Assembly: GCA_030835125.1 (NCBI GenBank)
Contig: JAUQWM010000044.1
Location: forward strand, 1-64,000
Direction of reading: 5' to 3'
DNA length: 64,000 nt
From: Gemmatimonadaceae bacterium
Lineage (GTDB): Bacteria > Gemmatimonadota > Gemmatimonadetes > Gemmatimonadales > Gemmatimonadaceae
Of the stretch, positions 48,241 through 56,743 are shown in pieces; the stretch's first letter is position 1; each line of letters starts with the position of its first letter. The translations under genes and the position numbers were made by a program. A model generated the notes under the pieces. That model saw only the letters and a list, made by a program, of their open reading frames with translations. It ran no database searches and was not told where the DNA came from.

Positions 48241-49851
48241 ATGGCGATTCCGTTTCGTTCCATCCTCCGCAGCACGCGACGTCGCTGGACGTCGCTCGGC
48301 CTGATCGTCGGGCTGACAGGCCCGCTCGCCGCGCAAACCCCGGCCACACCCCCGCCATTCAAGGGCGTGTGGGAGCCGGTGAGTTTCACGGAAGACCTGG
48401 AGCTGCGTGAAGTCTTCTTCGTCACCGTCGACCGGGGATGGGTGGCGGGTTCGAAGGGGACGATCCTCCATACGAAGGACGCCGGCGCCACGTGGTCCGT
48501 GCAGATGGGCGGCGATCCGCAATCCGCCGACCCACCGGTCCGACTCCTGCGCTTCCTCGACGAGACCCATGGCTGGGCCGTGCTCGGTGGAGCCGGAAGC
48601 AGTTCCACGCGCATCCTCCGCACCGAGGATGGCGAGTCGTGGGAGAATCTCGGCGCCGCCCCGCAGTACATCCATGCGCTGGCGATGAGTACCCCGACCG
48701 AAGGGGTCGCGGCGGGATTCCTCGGGATGGGAAGCGTGCCGTCGACCATTCTCAAGACTCGTGACGGCGGCAAGACATGGAAGCCGGTCGCCGAATGCTC
48801 CATCAAGGCGACCGTCGGCGGACTCAGTCGCGAGATCGGCTGCAGCGTCACGCGTATCCAGTTTGTCTCACCGATGGTCGGATACCTGGTCGCGACCACG
48901 AAGTGCGTCGGTCCGTGCGCGTTCCCGCCGATCCTCGCAAAGACCGAGGACGCCGGTGAGACCTGGCGCTTCTTCCTCGGCCCCGGTGATCCCGAGGTGG
49001 TCGGGGCGACCGACCTGTTCTTCACGGACGAAAACACCGGGGTCGTGCGAACCACTGATGGGAAGCTGTCGCGCACCACCGACGGGGGCGCCACCTGGAA
49101 GGGCCTGGTCGCGAGCGTGGGGACTTACAGCAAGTTGATCTTTGCTGACCCCGAGGTCGGTTGGGCGCTCGAGTTTCACGAGAAGATGAGCTTCACGGTC
49201 GATGGCGGGAACCGCTGGAACTCGCGCGCGTTCCGTTTTCCAACGACGCCGCGGGCGTGGAGCTTTCCGCGTCGCGACCGGGCCTATGTCGTCGGCGATC
49301 ACGGCATGGTGTTCCGTTATAGCGTGGTGCCAACCGCGCAGCGCGTACCGGCATCATCGATTGCGGGACCTGTCATGCCGTCGTTCGGGTCACCGCTCGC
49401 CACGCAGGTGCCCGAGGTGGCCACGTTCGTCCAGGATCTCACGACTGCCGTCGAGCAACTTCCCGAGTCCGCGGCATCGGTGGGCGCGCCGCCGGCCGTC
49501 GCTTCGAGTCCCGACGCCGGTGGATTCACCCAGGACGTCACGCCACCGTCCCCATTCGTGACCGCGTGCTGCGAGAAGTCGTTCAGCCGGCTCAATACCG
49601 CGCTCGGCCTGGTCGCCCAGAACCTGCCGCAGTTCATCAGCCGCTTCAGGAACACCAACCTCCTCGTCGCCGGACTGCGGATGTTCACGACGATGCCGTC
49701 CCAGCTCGCCGACCTCCGTGGTGCATTGCGTGACTTCAAGAGCGCCACGAACAAGGAAGCGGCGCTGGCGGCCCTCACGCGCCTTGGCGGTGCCGCCACG
49801 TCGCTCAAGGAGTCCACAGCGGCAGCGCTGCAGAAGGAAGGAACGCCATGA
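48241..49851 (+). CDS. exported YCF48/BNR-type beta-propeller protein
   Basis: The 536-residue protein is taken from ATG 48241 with GAGAGG about 9 nt upstream; a GTG at 48217 is an alternative. A signal peptide (RRWTSLGLIVGLTGPLAAQ) is followed by YCF48-like propeller blades (GWVAGSKGTILHTKDAGATW, TILKTRDGGKTWKPVAEC, KLSRTTDGGATWKGLVASVG). The C-terminal 170 residues are helical with a CC pair (FVTACCEKSFSRLNTALGLV). It resembles photosystem-assembly-factor-like propellers of unknown role in heterotrophs. The stop overlaps the next start (ATGA), so it shares an operon with the CC-domain proteins. Confidence 0.78.
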   Translation: MAIPFRSILRSTRRRWTSLGLIVGLTGPLAAQTPATPPPFKGVWEPVSFTEDLELREVFFVTVDRGWVAGSKGTILHTKDAGATWSVQMGGDPQSADPPVRLLRFLDETHGWAVLGGAGSSSTRILRTEDGESWENLGAAPQYIHALAMSTPTEGVAAGFLGMGSVPSTILKTRDGGKTWKPVAECSIKATVGGLSREIGCSVTRIQFVSPMVGYLVATTKCVGPCAFPPILAKTEDAGETWRFFLGPGDPEVVGATDLFFTDENTGVVRTTDGKLSRTTDGGATWKGLVASVGTYSKLIFADPEVGWALEFHEKMSFTVDGGNRWNSRAFRFPTTPRAWSFPRRDRAYVVGDHGMVFRYSVVPTAQRVPASSIAGPVMPSFGSPLATQVPEVATFVQDLTTAVEQLPESAASVGAPPAVASSPDAGGFTQDVTPPSPFVTACCEKSFSRLNTALGLVAQNLPQFISRFRNTNLLVAGLRMFTTMPSQLADLRGALRDFKSATNKEAALAALTRLGGAATSLKESTAAALQKEGTP

Positions 49852-51650
49852 AGTGCGCGACCATAGTGGCGGTGGTCAGCGCGATGTCGTTCGCGCCGGC
49901 CGGCGCACAGCAGCCTGCCGCTCCGTGCTGTGGCATCACCGCCATCGACGCCGCGACGGGCATGGTGACCGCCAAGGTTACGGCCAGCGGCCAGGTCTTC
50001 CAGTTCAAGGTCGCCGATGCGCGTGCCCTGGGGTCGCTTCGGGTCGGGCAGGGCGTGTACGCAAACTTTGCGGGTAAGCAGGTATCGCTGGACGGGCGCA
50101 GGGCATGCTGTGCCATAACGAGCGGCCCAAGCGCATCGGCCGCGACACCACCTTCGCGTACCAGACCGCCATCCGCTCCGCCGGCCGCTGCGCCTGACGT
50201 GGCACCCCCAGCCACACCTCCCCCGGCGGCGCCACCCGCCTCCCGGACCCCAGCCCGAACCGAACCAGCCCCGATCGCGGTACTGCCAACGGTCAAGTCC
50301 GTCTCGTTTGTGGGGAGCAGGGCACCCGGAATGGTGAAGGGAGGATCCGGCTGGAGCGCAACCGGCGGCCAGGAGGCCGTGCTCCGCGTCGAGCTGACCG
50401 GACCCGCGCCCTGCGTGGAGCGCTGCGGTTCGGTCGCGTTGAATGGACAGCGTTCGGGCTACATGCCGGTCCTGGTGTCTGGCAACAACCCGGCCCAGTT
50501 CAACGTGCAACGCGTGCAGGTGCCCACCGACCAGACGGCCGGCGAAGTCAAGTTCGTCACGGTCCCGGTGGTGTCGACCACACCGGTCACGATTTCCGCG
50601 TGGACAGAGGGTGTCGCGCCGAAGCAGGCAACCCTCAACGTCCTGGCACCGGCGATGACGACCTTCGTGATCGACAGGACGAAGGTTGTTGGGGGAGAGG
50701 TCGTGCACGCGACCGTCACGTTCACCGGACCACCCGCATCCAGCGGAGCGGTGAAGGTCTCCCTGCAGACGACCAACTCCCAGGTCCTGAGGATCCCGTC
50801 GTCGGTGGTGCTCGAGCCGGGCAAGACCGTTGCGGCCTTCGACATCGTTGCCCGGGGAGTCGCGCAGGACCGGTCCGCGCAGGTCGTCGCCATGTGGCAG
50901 GACAAGATCCTCCCGGTGTCCGTGGATGTCGGTGCCACGGTCCTGGATGATATCGACAACTCCTGGCCCTGCTGCGACAACCCGTTCACGATCACGTTGA
51001 AGGGGAGCGCACCACCCGGGGGCGCCGTCATCCAGCTGTCCAGCGCCAATCCGGCCCGGATGGTCGTGCCCCCCACGGTGACGATACCTTCCGATTCCAG
51101 CAGCATCAGCCTCGTCGGGCAGTCGATCCCGGGCAATTCGGATACCAGGGTCACGGTCACCGCGTCCTACGGCGGCGTCTCGAAGCGTTACGACGTCCTT
51201 TCGAGGAAGATCGTCCAGCCGGACCTCAACTTCTCCGACGTCTCCCTGACCGATCGGTTCGGCAACGTCATCACGGCGCCGCAGGACGGTCAGTCGTTCC
51301 GGCTGTGCGCGACGCTGCGCTGGAATCGCGAGGGCGTGTTCGCGCCTAACGTGCCGGTGCCGCCGAGCGTGCTGCGGATGTCGTATCGCACGCCCACGGG
51401 GACGGGGACGAGCACCGGCCGGATCATCGATGTCCCGATCGATTTCGTCCGCGACGTGAACCAGCAGGCGGCGCCGATCACGTCGTGCCTCGACCTCCCC
51501 GGGCTCGCACCGGGAGCGCACACGGACGTGGAACTCACCGCCGACTTCCGGAAGGAGGTCGATGAGGATCGCGAGGGCAACAACACGCGCGAGCTGAGGA
51601 TCACACGGCCGTCGCAGGACCAGGGGGAGCGCACCTCCCCCGGACGTTGA
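49848..51650 (+). CDS. exported protein: CC-pair N-terminal domain plus Ig-like/CARDB-like repeats
   Basis: The 600-residue protein has a signal peptide (MKCATIVAVVSAMSFAPAGA). Residues 21-91 form a compact domain that starts with PCCGITAIDAATGMVTAKV and ends with YANFAGKQVSLDGRRACCAI, with a Cys pair at each end. A Pro/Ala-rich linker follows, then beta-sandwich repeats. The last, DLNFSDVSLTDRFGNVITAP through HTDVELTADFRKEVDEDREG and NNTREL, is CARDB-like. The N-terminal domain is repeated almost word for word in the next gene. It is likely exported and disulfide-linked. Function is unknown. Confidence 0.78.
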   Translation: MKCATIVAVVSAMSFAPAGAQQPAAPCCGITAIDAATGMVTAKVTASGQVFQFKVADARALGSLRVGQGVYANFAGKQVSLDGRRACCAITSGPSASAATPPSRTRPPSAPPAAAPDVAPPATPPPAAPPASRTPARTEPAPIAVLPTVKSVSFVGSRAPGMVKGGSGWSATGGQEAVLRVELTGPAPCVERCGSVALNGQRSGYMPVLVSGNNPAQFNVQRVQVPTDQTAGEVKFVTVPVVSTTPVTISAWTEGVAPKQATLNVLAPAMTTFVIDRTKVVGGEVVHATVTFTGPPASSGAVKVSLQTTNSQVLRIPSSVVLEPGKTVAAFDIVARGVAQDRSAQVVAMWQDKILPVSVDVGATVLDDIDNSWPCCDNPFTITLKGSAPPGGAVIQLSSANPARMVVPPTVTIPSDSSSISLVGQSIPGNSDTRVTVTASYGGVSKRYDVLSRKIVQPDLNFSDVSLTDRFGNVITAPQDGQSFRLCATLRWNREGVFAPNVPVPPSVLRMSYRTPTGTGTSTGRIIDVPIDFVRDVNQQAAPITSCLDLPGLAPGAHTDVELTADFRKEVDEDREGNNTRELRITRPSQDQGERTSPGR

Positions 51651-51670
51651 TTCCAGGAGGACGCCACGTC

Positions 51671-53839
51671 ATGAAACTCGCCCTCTCGCTGGCGGCGATT
51701 GTCCTGCTGTCGTCAGCACGCCTGCCCGCTCAGCAGCCGGCGGCTCCCTGCTGCGCCGTCACCGCTATCGACGTGGCGACGGGTATCGTGACCGCCAGGG
51801 TCACCGCCAACGGACAGGGATTCCAGTTCAAGATGGCCGATGCGCGGGCACTGGCTTCCCTGCGCGTGGGCCAGGCGGTCTATGCCAACTTCGCGGGCAA
51901 GCAGGTGTCGCTCGACGGGCGCAGGGCCTGTTGCGCCATCACCCGCGCACCGGCCGCGCCAGCCGCGACACCACCGTCGCGCACGCCCGCCACGACACCA
52001 CCAGTGGTCGCACCGGCTCCTACGCGCGCGCCTGCGACCACCGCTGTTCCGCCGCAGCCTGCCGCCGGAAGAGCGACGCCCACACAACCAGCGGGCCGGA
52101 TCGCCGATGCGATGGCGATTACCGCCGCGACGGTGAACGCGTTGCCCATCGTGACCGTCGGTGCTCCGCAGCCGAGGGTCACCCAGCTCGTGAGGGCAGC
52201 GAGTCGATTCCAGGCCGGCAGAATGACCGCCCAGGTCGCCGGCAGAACCGTCAACAGCGAAGTCCTCTATCTGCGCGGGCTGAAGGCCGTCGGTGAAGCG
52301 CCCGGCCTTCCCGACGGGGCCAAACGCGTGCTCGAGATGCTGGTTCGACGGGTCCCATCAGGCCAGTCCGATCACTACATCGTCAACACCCAACTCGCCC
52401 GCGAGTGGATCGCCGCGCACCCGGTTCCCGACAACGTCAAGCCGACGGAACCGAAGGAGAAGAAGTGCGGCAACTGGTACGATTCGTGGGACTGCGCCGG
52501 CCAGGCCGCGACCGACGAGTGGAGACGCACCTACGACCACGCCGTCGACGAATGGCAGGACGCCGAGAAGACTCTCGCCGACGCGTGGGAGACATCGCTG
52601 GCGTGCTTCACCGAGCGGACGATCTCGACGGGCGACTTCCCCGTCCGCTTCTCCATCGCCCCGTCCATGACCGTGAACCTGTCGGAGGGCAAGTCGAAGG
52701 GCTCGGCGCAGGGGACCGCCGCGGGTAGCGCAACGATCGGCGTCCCGATGCAATCGGACGTTGCTGCGCGGCTCGACCTGTTCTACATCCCGTGCCTGCC
52801 CTTCGCGGTGCGCCCGAAGTCGCTCTCGGCCAACGGGTCCCTGACGGTTGGTCAGGAACTCAGCGCCAGCGTGTCGGCCACCGGGAGTTTCGACAAGACC
52901 TTCACGATCCCGCCGACGGGCGGACCGGTCATTCCGATCCAGGTCTTCCCGATCGTGATCGCCGGCGTGCCGGTCGCCGAAATGGACGTCAGCGCTTACA
53001 TCGAGGGTGAGATCCAGGTCAGTGCCGATGGCAAGGCCGAAGGCGGCTTCCAGATCAGGAACTCCAATCCGACCCACTTCTCGTTCTCCTGCAGCGGCAG
53101 CGGATGTTCCGCCAGGTCGAACAGGCAGCCCGCGGCCACCACAACCAACGAGAGCGCCCAGATTCAGGGTACTGTCACGGTCAAGCCGGCGATCTATACC
53201 GCCCTGCAGCTCGACTTCAACTACGAGGCGCTCAGCGCGCGCGCCGGCCCCCAGCCCTACCTGTTGGGAATGGCGTCCGGATGCGGCGCGGCGACCGCGT
53301 CACAGTCGTCAGGCGGTGCCTCCACCGGTCAGGAGAATCACGTCCTCAGCGCCGACCTGGATTGGGGAGTCGAACTCCGCGCCGAGGCGCTGGTGCTTGG
53401 CAAGATCGTCGGCGACTCGTATCGCCAGAAGCTGATGGAGGAAAAGCACCTCTGGTTCCGCGACCTCGCGCCCGGCGGCTCGAACGCGCTCGTCGCCGTT
53501 GTGCAGAGTGCCGGTCCGTCAGTCGCGGGAAAGCGGAGCGATCACCGGGTGAAGATGCCGACGTGTTATCCCTATGCGAATCGCGTGACCTACCAGGTGA
53601 GCTGGACCGGCGGAGCCACGCCTGTTCCGGATCGGTCGCGCAACGCGGCCTGTACCTGGCTGTCGGGGCAGGGCAAGGGCACCTGCACCTTCGATCCTTC
53701 GAAGGAGTTCGTGATCAGCCTGATCTGGCCGACGCCGGGTGAGTGGTCCCTGACGGTGGTTCCGGTGGGGGATGCGCACGATCGCGTGTTCGCGCCGGCC
53801 CCGGTTCCGACGCGCGTGGGAGTGACGGTGGTGCCGTAG
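51671..53839 (+). CDS. exported protein: CC-pair N-terminal domain plus unknown beta-rich body
   Basis: The 722-residue protein starts at ATG 51671 with AGGAGG about 12 nt upstream. The signal peptide is MKLALSLAAIVLLSSARLPA. Residues about 22-90 repeat the CC-pair domain of the preceding gene (PCCAVTAIDVATGIVTARV to GKQVSLDGRRACCAI). After a Pro/Thr-rich linker there is a helical part with KKCGNWYDSWDCAGQ and then a long beta-rich region (LNFSEGKSKG-like strands, SFSCSGSGCSAR, HLWFRDLAPGGSNALVAVVQ). I recognise no enzyme motif. It is an envelope or secreted protein, probably acting with its neighbour. Confidence 0.76.
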   Translation: MKLALSLAAIVLLSSARLPAQQPAAPCCAVTAIDVATGIVTARVTANGQGFQFKMADARALASLRVGQAVYANFAGKQVSLDGRRACCAITRAPAAPAATPPSRTPATTPPVVAPAPTRAPATTAVPPQPAAGRATPTQPAGRIADAMAITAATVNALPIVTVGAPQPRVTQLVRAASRFQAGRMTAQVAGRTVNSEVLYLRGLKAVGEAPGLPDGAKRVLEMLVRRVPSGQSDHYIVNTQLAREWIAAHPVPDNVKPTEPKEKKCGNWYDSWDCAGQAATDEWRRTYDHAVDEWQDAEKTLADAWETSLACFTERTISTGDFPVRFSIAPSMTVNLSEGKSKGSAQGTAAGSATIGVPMQSDVAARLDLFYIPCLPFAVRPKSLSANGSLTVGQELSASVSATGSFDKTFTIPPTGGPVIPIQVFPIVIAGVPVAEMDVSAYIEGEIQVSADGKAEGGFQIRNSNPTHFSFSCSGSGCSARSNRQPAATTTNESAQIQGTVTVKPAIYTALQLDFNYEALSARAGPQPYLLGMASGCGAATASQSSGGASTGQENHVLSADLDWGVELRAEALVLGKIVGDSYRQKLMEEKHLWFRDLAPGGSNALVAVVQSAGPSVAGKRSDHRVKMPTCYPYANRVTYQVSWTGGATPVPDRSRNAACTWLSGQGKGTCTFDPSKEFVISLIWPTPGEWSLTVVPVGDAHDRVFAPAPVPTRVGVTVVP

Positions 53840-53852
53840 CGGGCGCCGAGCG

Positions 53853-54449
53853 TTATGTAGGTCGCGGCTCGATGGGGCCCTGGATCTTCCTGCCTGTCCG
53901 CGCTGCAAACAGGTCGGGCAGGTGAATCCTCAACGGTTCAATCCGTGGGTCGGGCTGCCACTCGAGCGTCGTCGCAAGAATCTCCGGACGGTCATCGTCG
54001 GGACGCCAGCGTTCGACAACGTGACCATCCACGTCCAGGATCCAGTACTCGGGGATCCGCTGGCCACGGTAGATCGTGACCTTCTTGCCGCGGTCGGCTT
54101 GGGCAGTCGACGGCGACGTCGCCTCAACCACGAGGAGCAGCGCCTTCACTTCCTTCCACGTCTCGGGTTCGCCGTGACCTGTGTCGGGAATGACCAGAAG
54201 GTCGGGTTGAACCCTTCGGCGAGGCGAGAACTCGATGTCCGCGGGGGACCAACGCGTCCATCCCAGCGAATGCTGCACCACATAGGGATAGAGCACGTCG
54301 TAGAGCCTTGCCAATACGGCTTGATGGCGATAGCTCGGTGCCGGAGTCATGAAAAGCTCTCCGTCCAGCACTTCGTACCGGTTCCCGTCGTCGGGGAGTG
54401 CACGCGCCATGTCGGCGGTCCACTCCGCTTGGTGCGCAGGCATGCCCAT
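53853..54449 (-). CDS. Uma2-family putative endonuclease, full length
   Basis: The 198-residue protein starts at ATG 54449 (MGMPAHQAEWTADMARAL). Family landmarks run in order: RYEVLDGELFMTPAPSYRHQ, SPADIEFSPRRRVQPDLLVI, LLVVEATSPSTAQADRGKKV and PEYWILDVDGHVVERW. D in QPDLL, E in VVEATSPST and K in DRGKK are the expected PD-(D/E)XK residues. Uma2 proteins are very common in multicellular cyanobacteria and some soil bacteria; their role is not established. It is the intact reference for three damaged copies in this window (8446-8538, 31595-31716, 33154-33714). Confidence 0.88.
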   Translation of the reverse strand: MGMPAHQAEWTADMARALPDDGNRYEVLDGELFMTPAPSYRHQAVLARLYDVLYPYVVQHSLGWTRWSPADIEFSPRRRVQPDLLVIPDTGHGEPETWKEVKALLLVVEATSPSTAQADRGKKVTIYRGQRIPEYWILDVDGHVVERWRPDDDRPEILATTLEWQPDPRIEPLRIHLPDLFAARTGRKIQGPIEPRPT

Positions 54450-54479
54450 AGCGTACGCTCGGCTCGGCGTGAATGACAA
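54450..54479 (-). promoter_or_regulatory. conserved Uma2-type promoter, copy 3
   Basis: TTGTCA (54479-54474), 18 nt, TACGCT (54455-54450), with the ATG immediately after. The closeness of the -10 box to the start suggests a leaderless message beginning at the first or second ATG (ATGGGCATG). Confidence 0.5.
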
Positions 54480-54594
54480 GCGAACATACGCCGAGGATCG
54501 CACGGTGCCTTTGCTGGAGCACCATCCCTGCAACGCAGGCGGTATCAAATCCTTCCCCCGAAACCTCCGCTCCCCTCAGCCCGTTCTCCTCTCC

Positions 54595-55509
54595 ATGACC
54601 ATCCTCGAGACCAGCGGGCTCACCAAGCGATACGGCAGGCTCACCGCCGTCGACCACGTCTCGCTCTCCGTCGAAAAAGGCCAGGTCTTCGGCTTCCTCG
54701 GCCCCAACGGCAGCGGCAAGACCACCACCATCGGCATGCTCCTGGGGATCATCACCCCCTCGGGCGGCGCCTTCCGCATGTTCGGGCGCGACGGCGGCGA
54801 CGAACTCCACGCGGCCCGCCGGCGCATCGGCGCCACGCTCGAGACCCCGAACTTCTACCCGTACCTCTCCGGCCGCGACAACCTCCGCGTCGCCGCGCGC
54901 ATCAAGGGCGTGGCCGAGGACCGCATCGGTGAAGCGCTCGATATCGTGGGCCTCACTGGTCGCCAGAAGGATGCCTTCCGCAAGTACTCGCTGGGCATGA
55001 AGCAACGCCTGGCGCTCGCCGCCACGATGCTTGGCGACCCGGAACTGATCATCCTCGACGAGCCGGCGAACGGGCTCGACCCCGAAGGAATGCGCGAGGT
55101 GCGTGAGATCATCCTGGCCCTGGCCGCGCGGGGCGCGACGATCTTCCTCTCCAGCCACCTCCTCAACGAGGTGGAACGCACCTGCACCCACGTGGCGATC
55201 CTTCGCAGCGGCAAGGTCGTCAGGCAGAGCGCCGTGCGTGACTTGGTCGCCGGTGCCACGGTCGCGTCGGTGGCGTCGGACGACCTCGCGGCGTTGCGGC
55301 GGATCGTGGCCGAGTACCCGGCGGCGACCGGGACGGAAGAGCGGGGCGACCGACTGTTCGTCCACCTGGCCGATGACGACCTGGCCTCCCTCAATCGCTT
55401 TGCCCACGAGCGCGGCGTGACGTTCTCGCACCTGGCGGTCGAGAAACGAACGCTCGAGGATGTGTTCATCGAGGCGACCGCGAAGGACGCCGTGGGAGGT
55501 GCCGCATGA
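54595..55509 (+). CDS. ABC transporter ATP-binding protein
   Basis: The 304-residue protein starts at ATG 54595. Walker A is GPNGSGKTTTIG (residues about 38-49), the signature is YSLGMKQRLALA, and Walker B is LIILDEPANGLDPEG, followed by the H-loop SSHLL. The C-terminal 80 residues form the extra domain common to ABC-2 type exporters (TLEDVFIEAT). It energises the permease encoded next, whose ATG overlaps the stop by 4 nt. The substrate is unknown. Confidence 0.94.
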   Translation: MTILETSGLTKRYGRLTAVDHVSLSVEKGQVFGFLGPNGSGKTTTIGMLLGIITPSGGAFRMFGRDGGDELHAARRRIGATLETPNFYPYLSGRDNLRVAARIKGVAEDRIGEALDIVGLTGRQKDAFRKYSLGMKQRLALAATMLGDPELIILDEPANGLDPEGMREVREIILALAARGATIFLSSHLLNEVERTCTHVAILRSGKVVRQSAVRDLVAGATVASVASDDLAALRRIVAEYPAATGTEERGDRLFVHLADDDLASLNRFAHERGVTFSHLAVEKRTLEDVFIEATAKDAVGGAA

Positions 55510-56576
55510 AGATCGGGTCCCTGATCGGCATCGAGTACCTGAAGACGGTCAAGCGCCGCGCCTTCTGGGTGGCGCTCGCATTCCTGGCCTTCCTGTCCAC
55601 GGTGGCGATGGGCAGTGAGCTGATGGGCGGCCGTCGCGGCGTGAGCGCGCCCCTGGTCGCGCCGTACTCGTGGGCGATGGCGGCCGGCGAGATGGGCCCG
55701 ATGCCGGCGTTCTTCCTCGCCCTCACCATCGTCATGCTGGTGACGAGCGAGTTCTCATGGCGCACGGCGCGACAGAACGTGATCGACGGCCTGTCGAAGG
55801 AGCAATTCTTCACCGCCAAGTGGCTGATGGCGACGATGGTCGCGCTGGCCTTCACCATCGTGCCGTTCGCGGTCGCCACGGGGGTGACGATCTACGGGCG
55901 GGTGACTGGGGCGACGCCGACCTCCACGCTGGCGCCCTCGTCGGCACCGTCCAGCGCCGAGCAGGCGGCGACGCATGCGGCGTTCGCCGACTCGACGCGC
56001 AAGGCACTGGCAACGGTGCGCACCGCCACGGATTCGCAGCGCGTGCTGGTGTCGCGACAGGCAGACTCGACACAAGCGGCACTCCGGCAGGCCCTGCGCG
56101 ACGCGCGGGCGCAGCGGCCGCGGGCCGTCTATCCGCCGCCCGATCCTGGTGCGCCGCTGGTGTCCCTCGGGGACCTCAAGGTCTTCGCGGGCTTCTTCCT
56201 CGGCAGCCTGGGATTCGCCGCGATGGCGTTCATGCTGGCGATGCTGCTGCGGAGCACGGGCGGGGCGATCGGTGTGTTCATGCTGTACTTCGCGTTCCTG
56301 GAGCAGATGATCGGGCTGCTCCTGCGTCGCTTCGGTAGCGCGGACCTGGCGAACAAGGTGGTGCCGTACCTGCCGGTCAATGCGCTGCGGGGCCCGACGA
56401 ACCCGAACGTGTGGCACGAGGCGCATGTGGAGCGGCTGAACGCGGTCGCGGCTTCGCTGGGCCAGGCGCGGGTCACCGCGGACGCGGACATGATGAAGCT
56501 GGTGGGGCTGCCTCTGGCGTGGATCGGGGTCTTTGTGCTGGTGACGTTCCTCGTGTTCAGGAAAAGGGACCTTTAG
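55506..56576 (+). CDS. ABC-2 type transporter permease
   Basis: The 356-residue membrane protein begins MKIGSLIGIEYLKTVKRRAF. Hydrophobic helices are visible at about residues 20-37 (FWVALAFLAFLSTVAMG), 60-80 (FFLALTIVMLVTSEFSW), 105-125 (MATMVALAFTIVPFAVATGV), 225-265 (FFLGSLGFAAMAFMLAMLLR and GAIGVFMLYFAFLEQMIGLL) and the C-terminus (WIGVFVLVTFLVFRKRDL). A large extracytoplasmic loop (residues 130-215) is Ala/Ser/Arg-rich. Together with the ATPase it forms an exporter of unknown cargo. Confidence 0.88.
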   Translation: MKIGSLIGIEYLKTVKRRAFWVALAFLAFLSTVAMGSELMGGRRGVSAPLVAPYSWAMAAGEMGPMPAFFLALTIVMLVTSEFSWRTARQNVIDGLSKEQFFTAKWLMATMVALAFTIVPFAVATGVTIYGRVTGATPTSTLAPSSAPSSAEQAATHAAFADSTRKALATVRTATDSQRVLVSRQADSTQAALRQALRDARAQRPRAVYPPPDPGAPLVSLGDLKVFAGFFLGSLGFAAMAFMLAMLLRSTGGAIGVFMLYFAFLEQMIGLLLRRFGSADLANKVVPYLPVNALRGPTNPNVWHEAHVERLNAVAASLGQARVTADADMMKLVGLPLAWIGVFVLVTFLVFRKRDL

Positions 56577-56599
56577 GGACTGAGGGCTGCGGGCTGCGT

Positions 56600-56657
56600 G
56601 GCTGATTGCTGCTTGGGGCTGCTGCGGCTGCGGGCTGGGGCTGGGGCTGGGGCTGGG
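56600..56657 (+). repeat. GGCTGG/GGCTGC simple repeat
   Basis: A G-rich run of six-base units (GGGCTG) directly after the permease gene, ending with three GGCTGG copies. It lies just before the palindrome at 56659. Confidence 0.7.
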
Positions 56658-56658
56658 A

Positions 56659-56681
56659 CCAATGGGGTCTGACCCCATTGG
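56659..56681. repeat. perfect palindrome around GGGGTCTGACCCC
   Basis: A 23-nt dyad with CCAATGGGG and CCCCATTGG arms around TCTGA. It shares its core with the palindrome at 34294-34314. Confidence 0.75.
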
Positions 56682-56743
56682 TGAAGTGACCCGAAGTGCC
56701 GGTGTTCTGCGCCGGGCTCTCCTGGGCGTCTTCGGGAGGGGTC

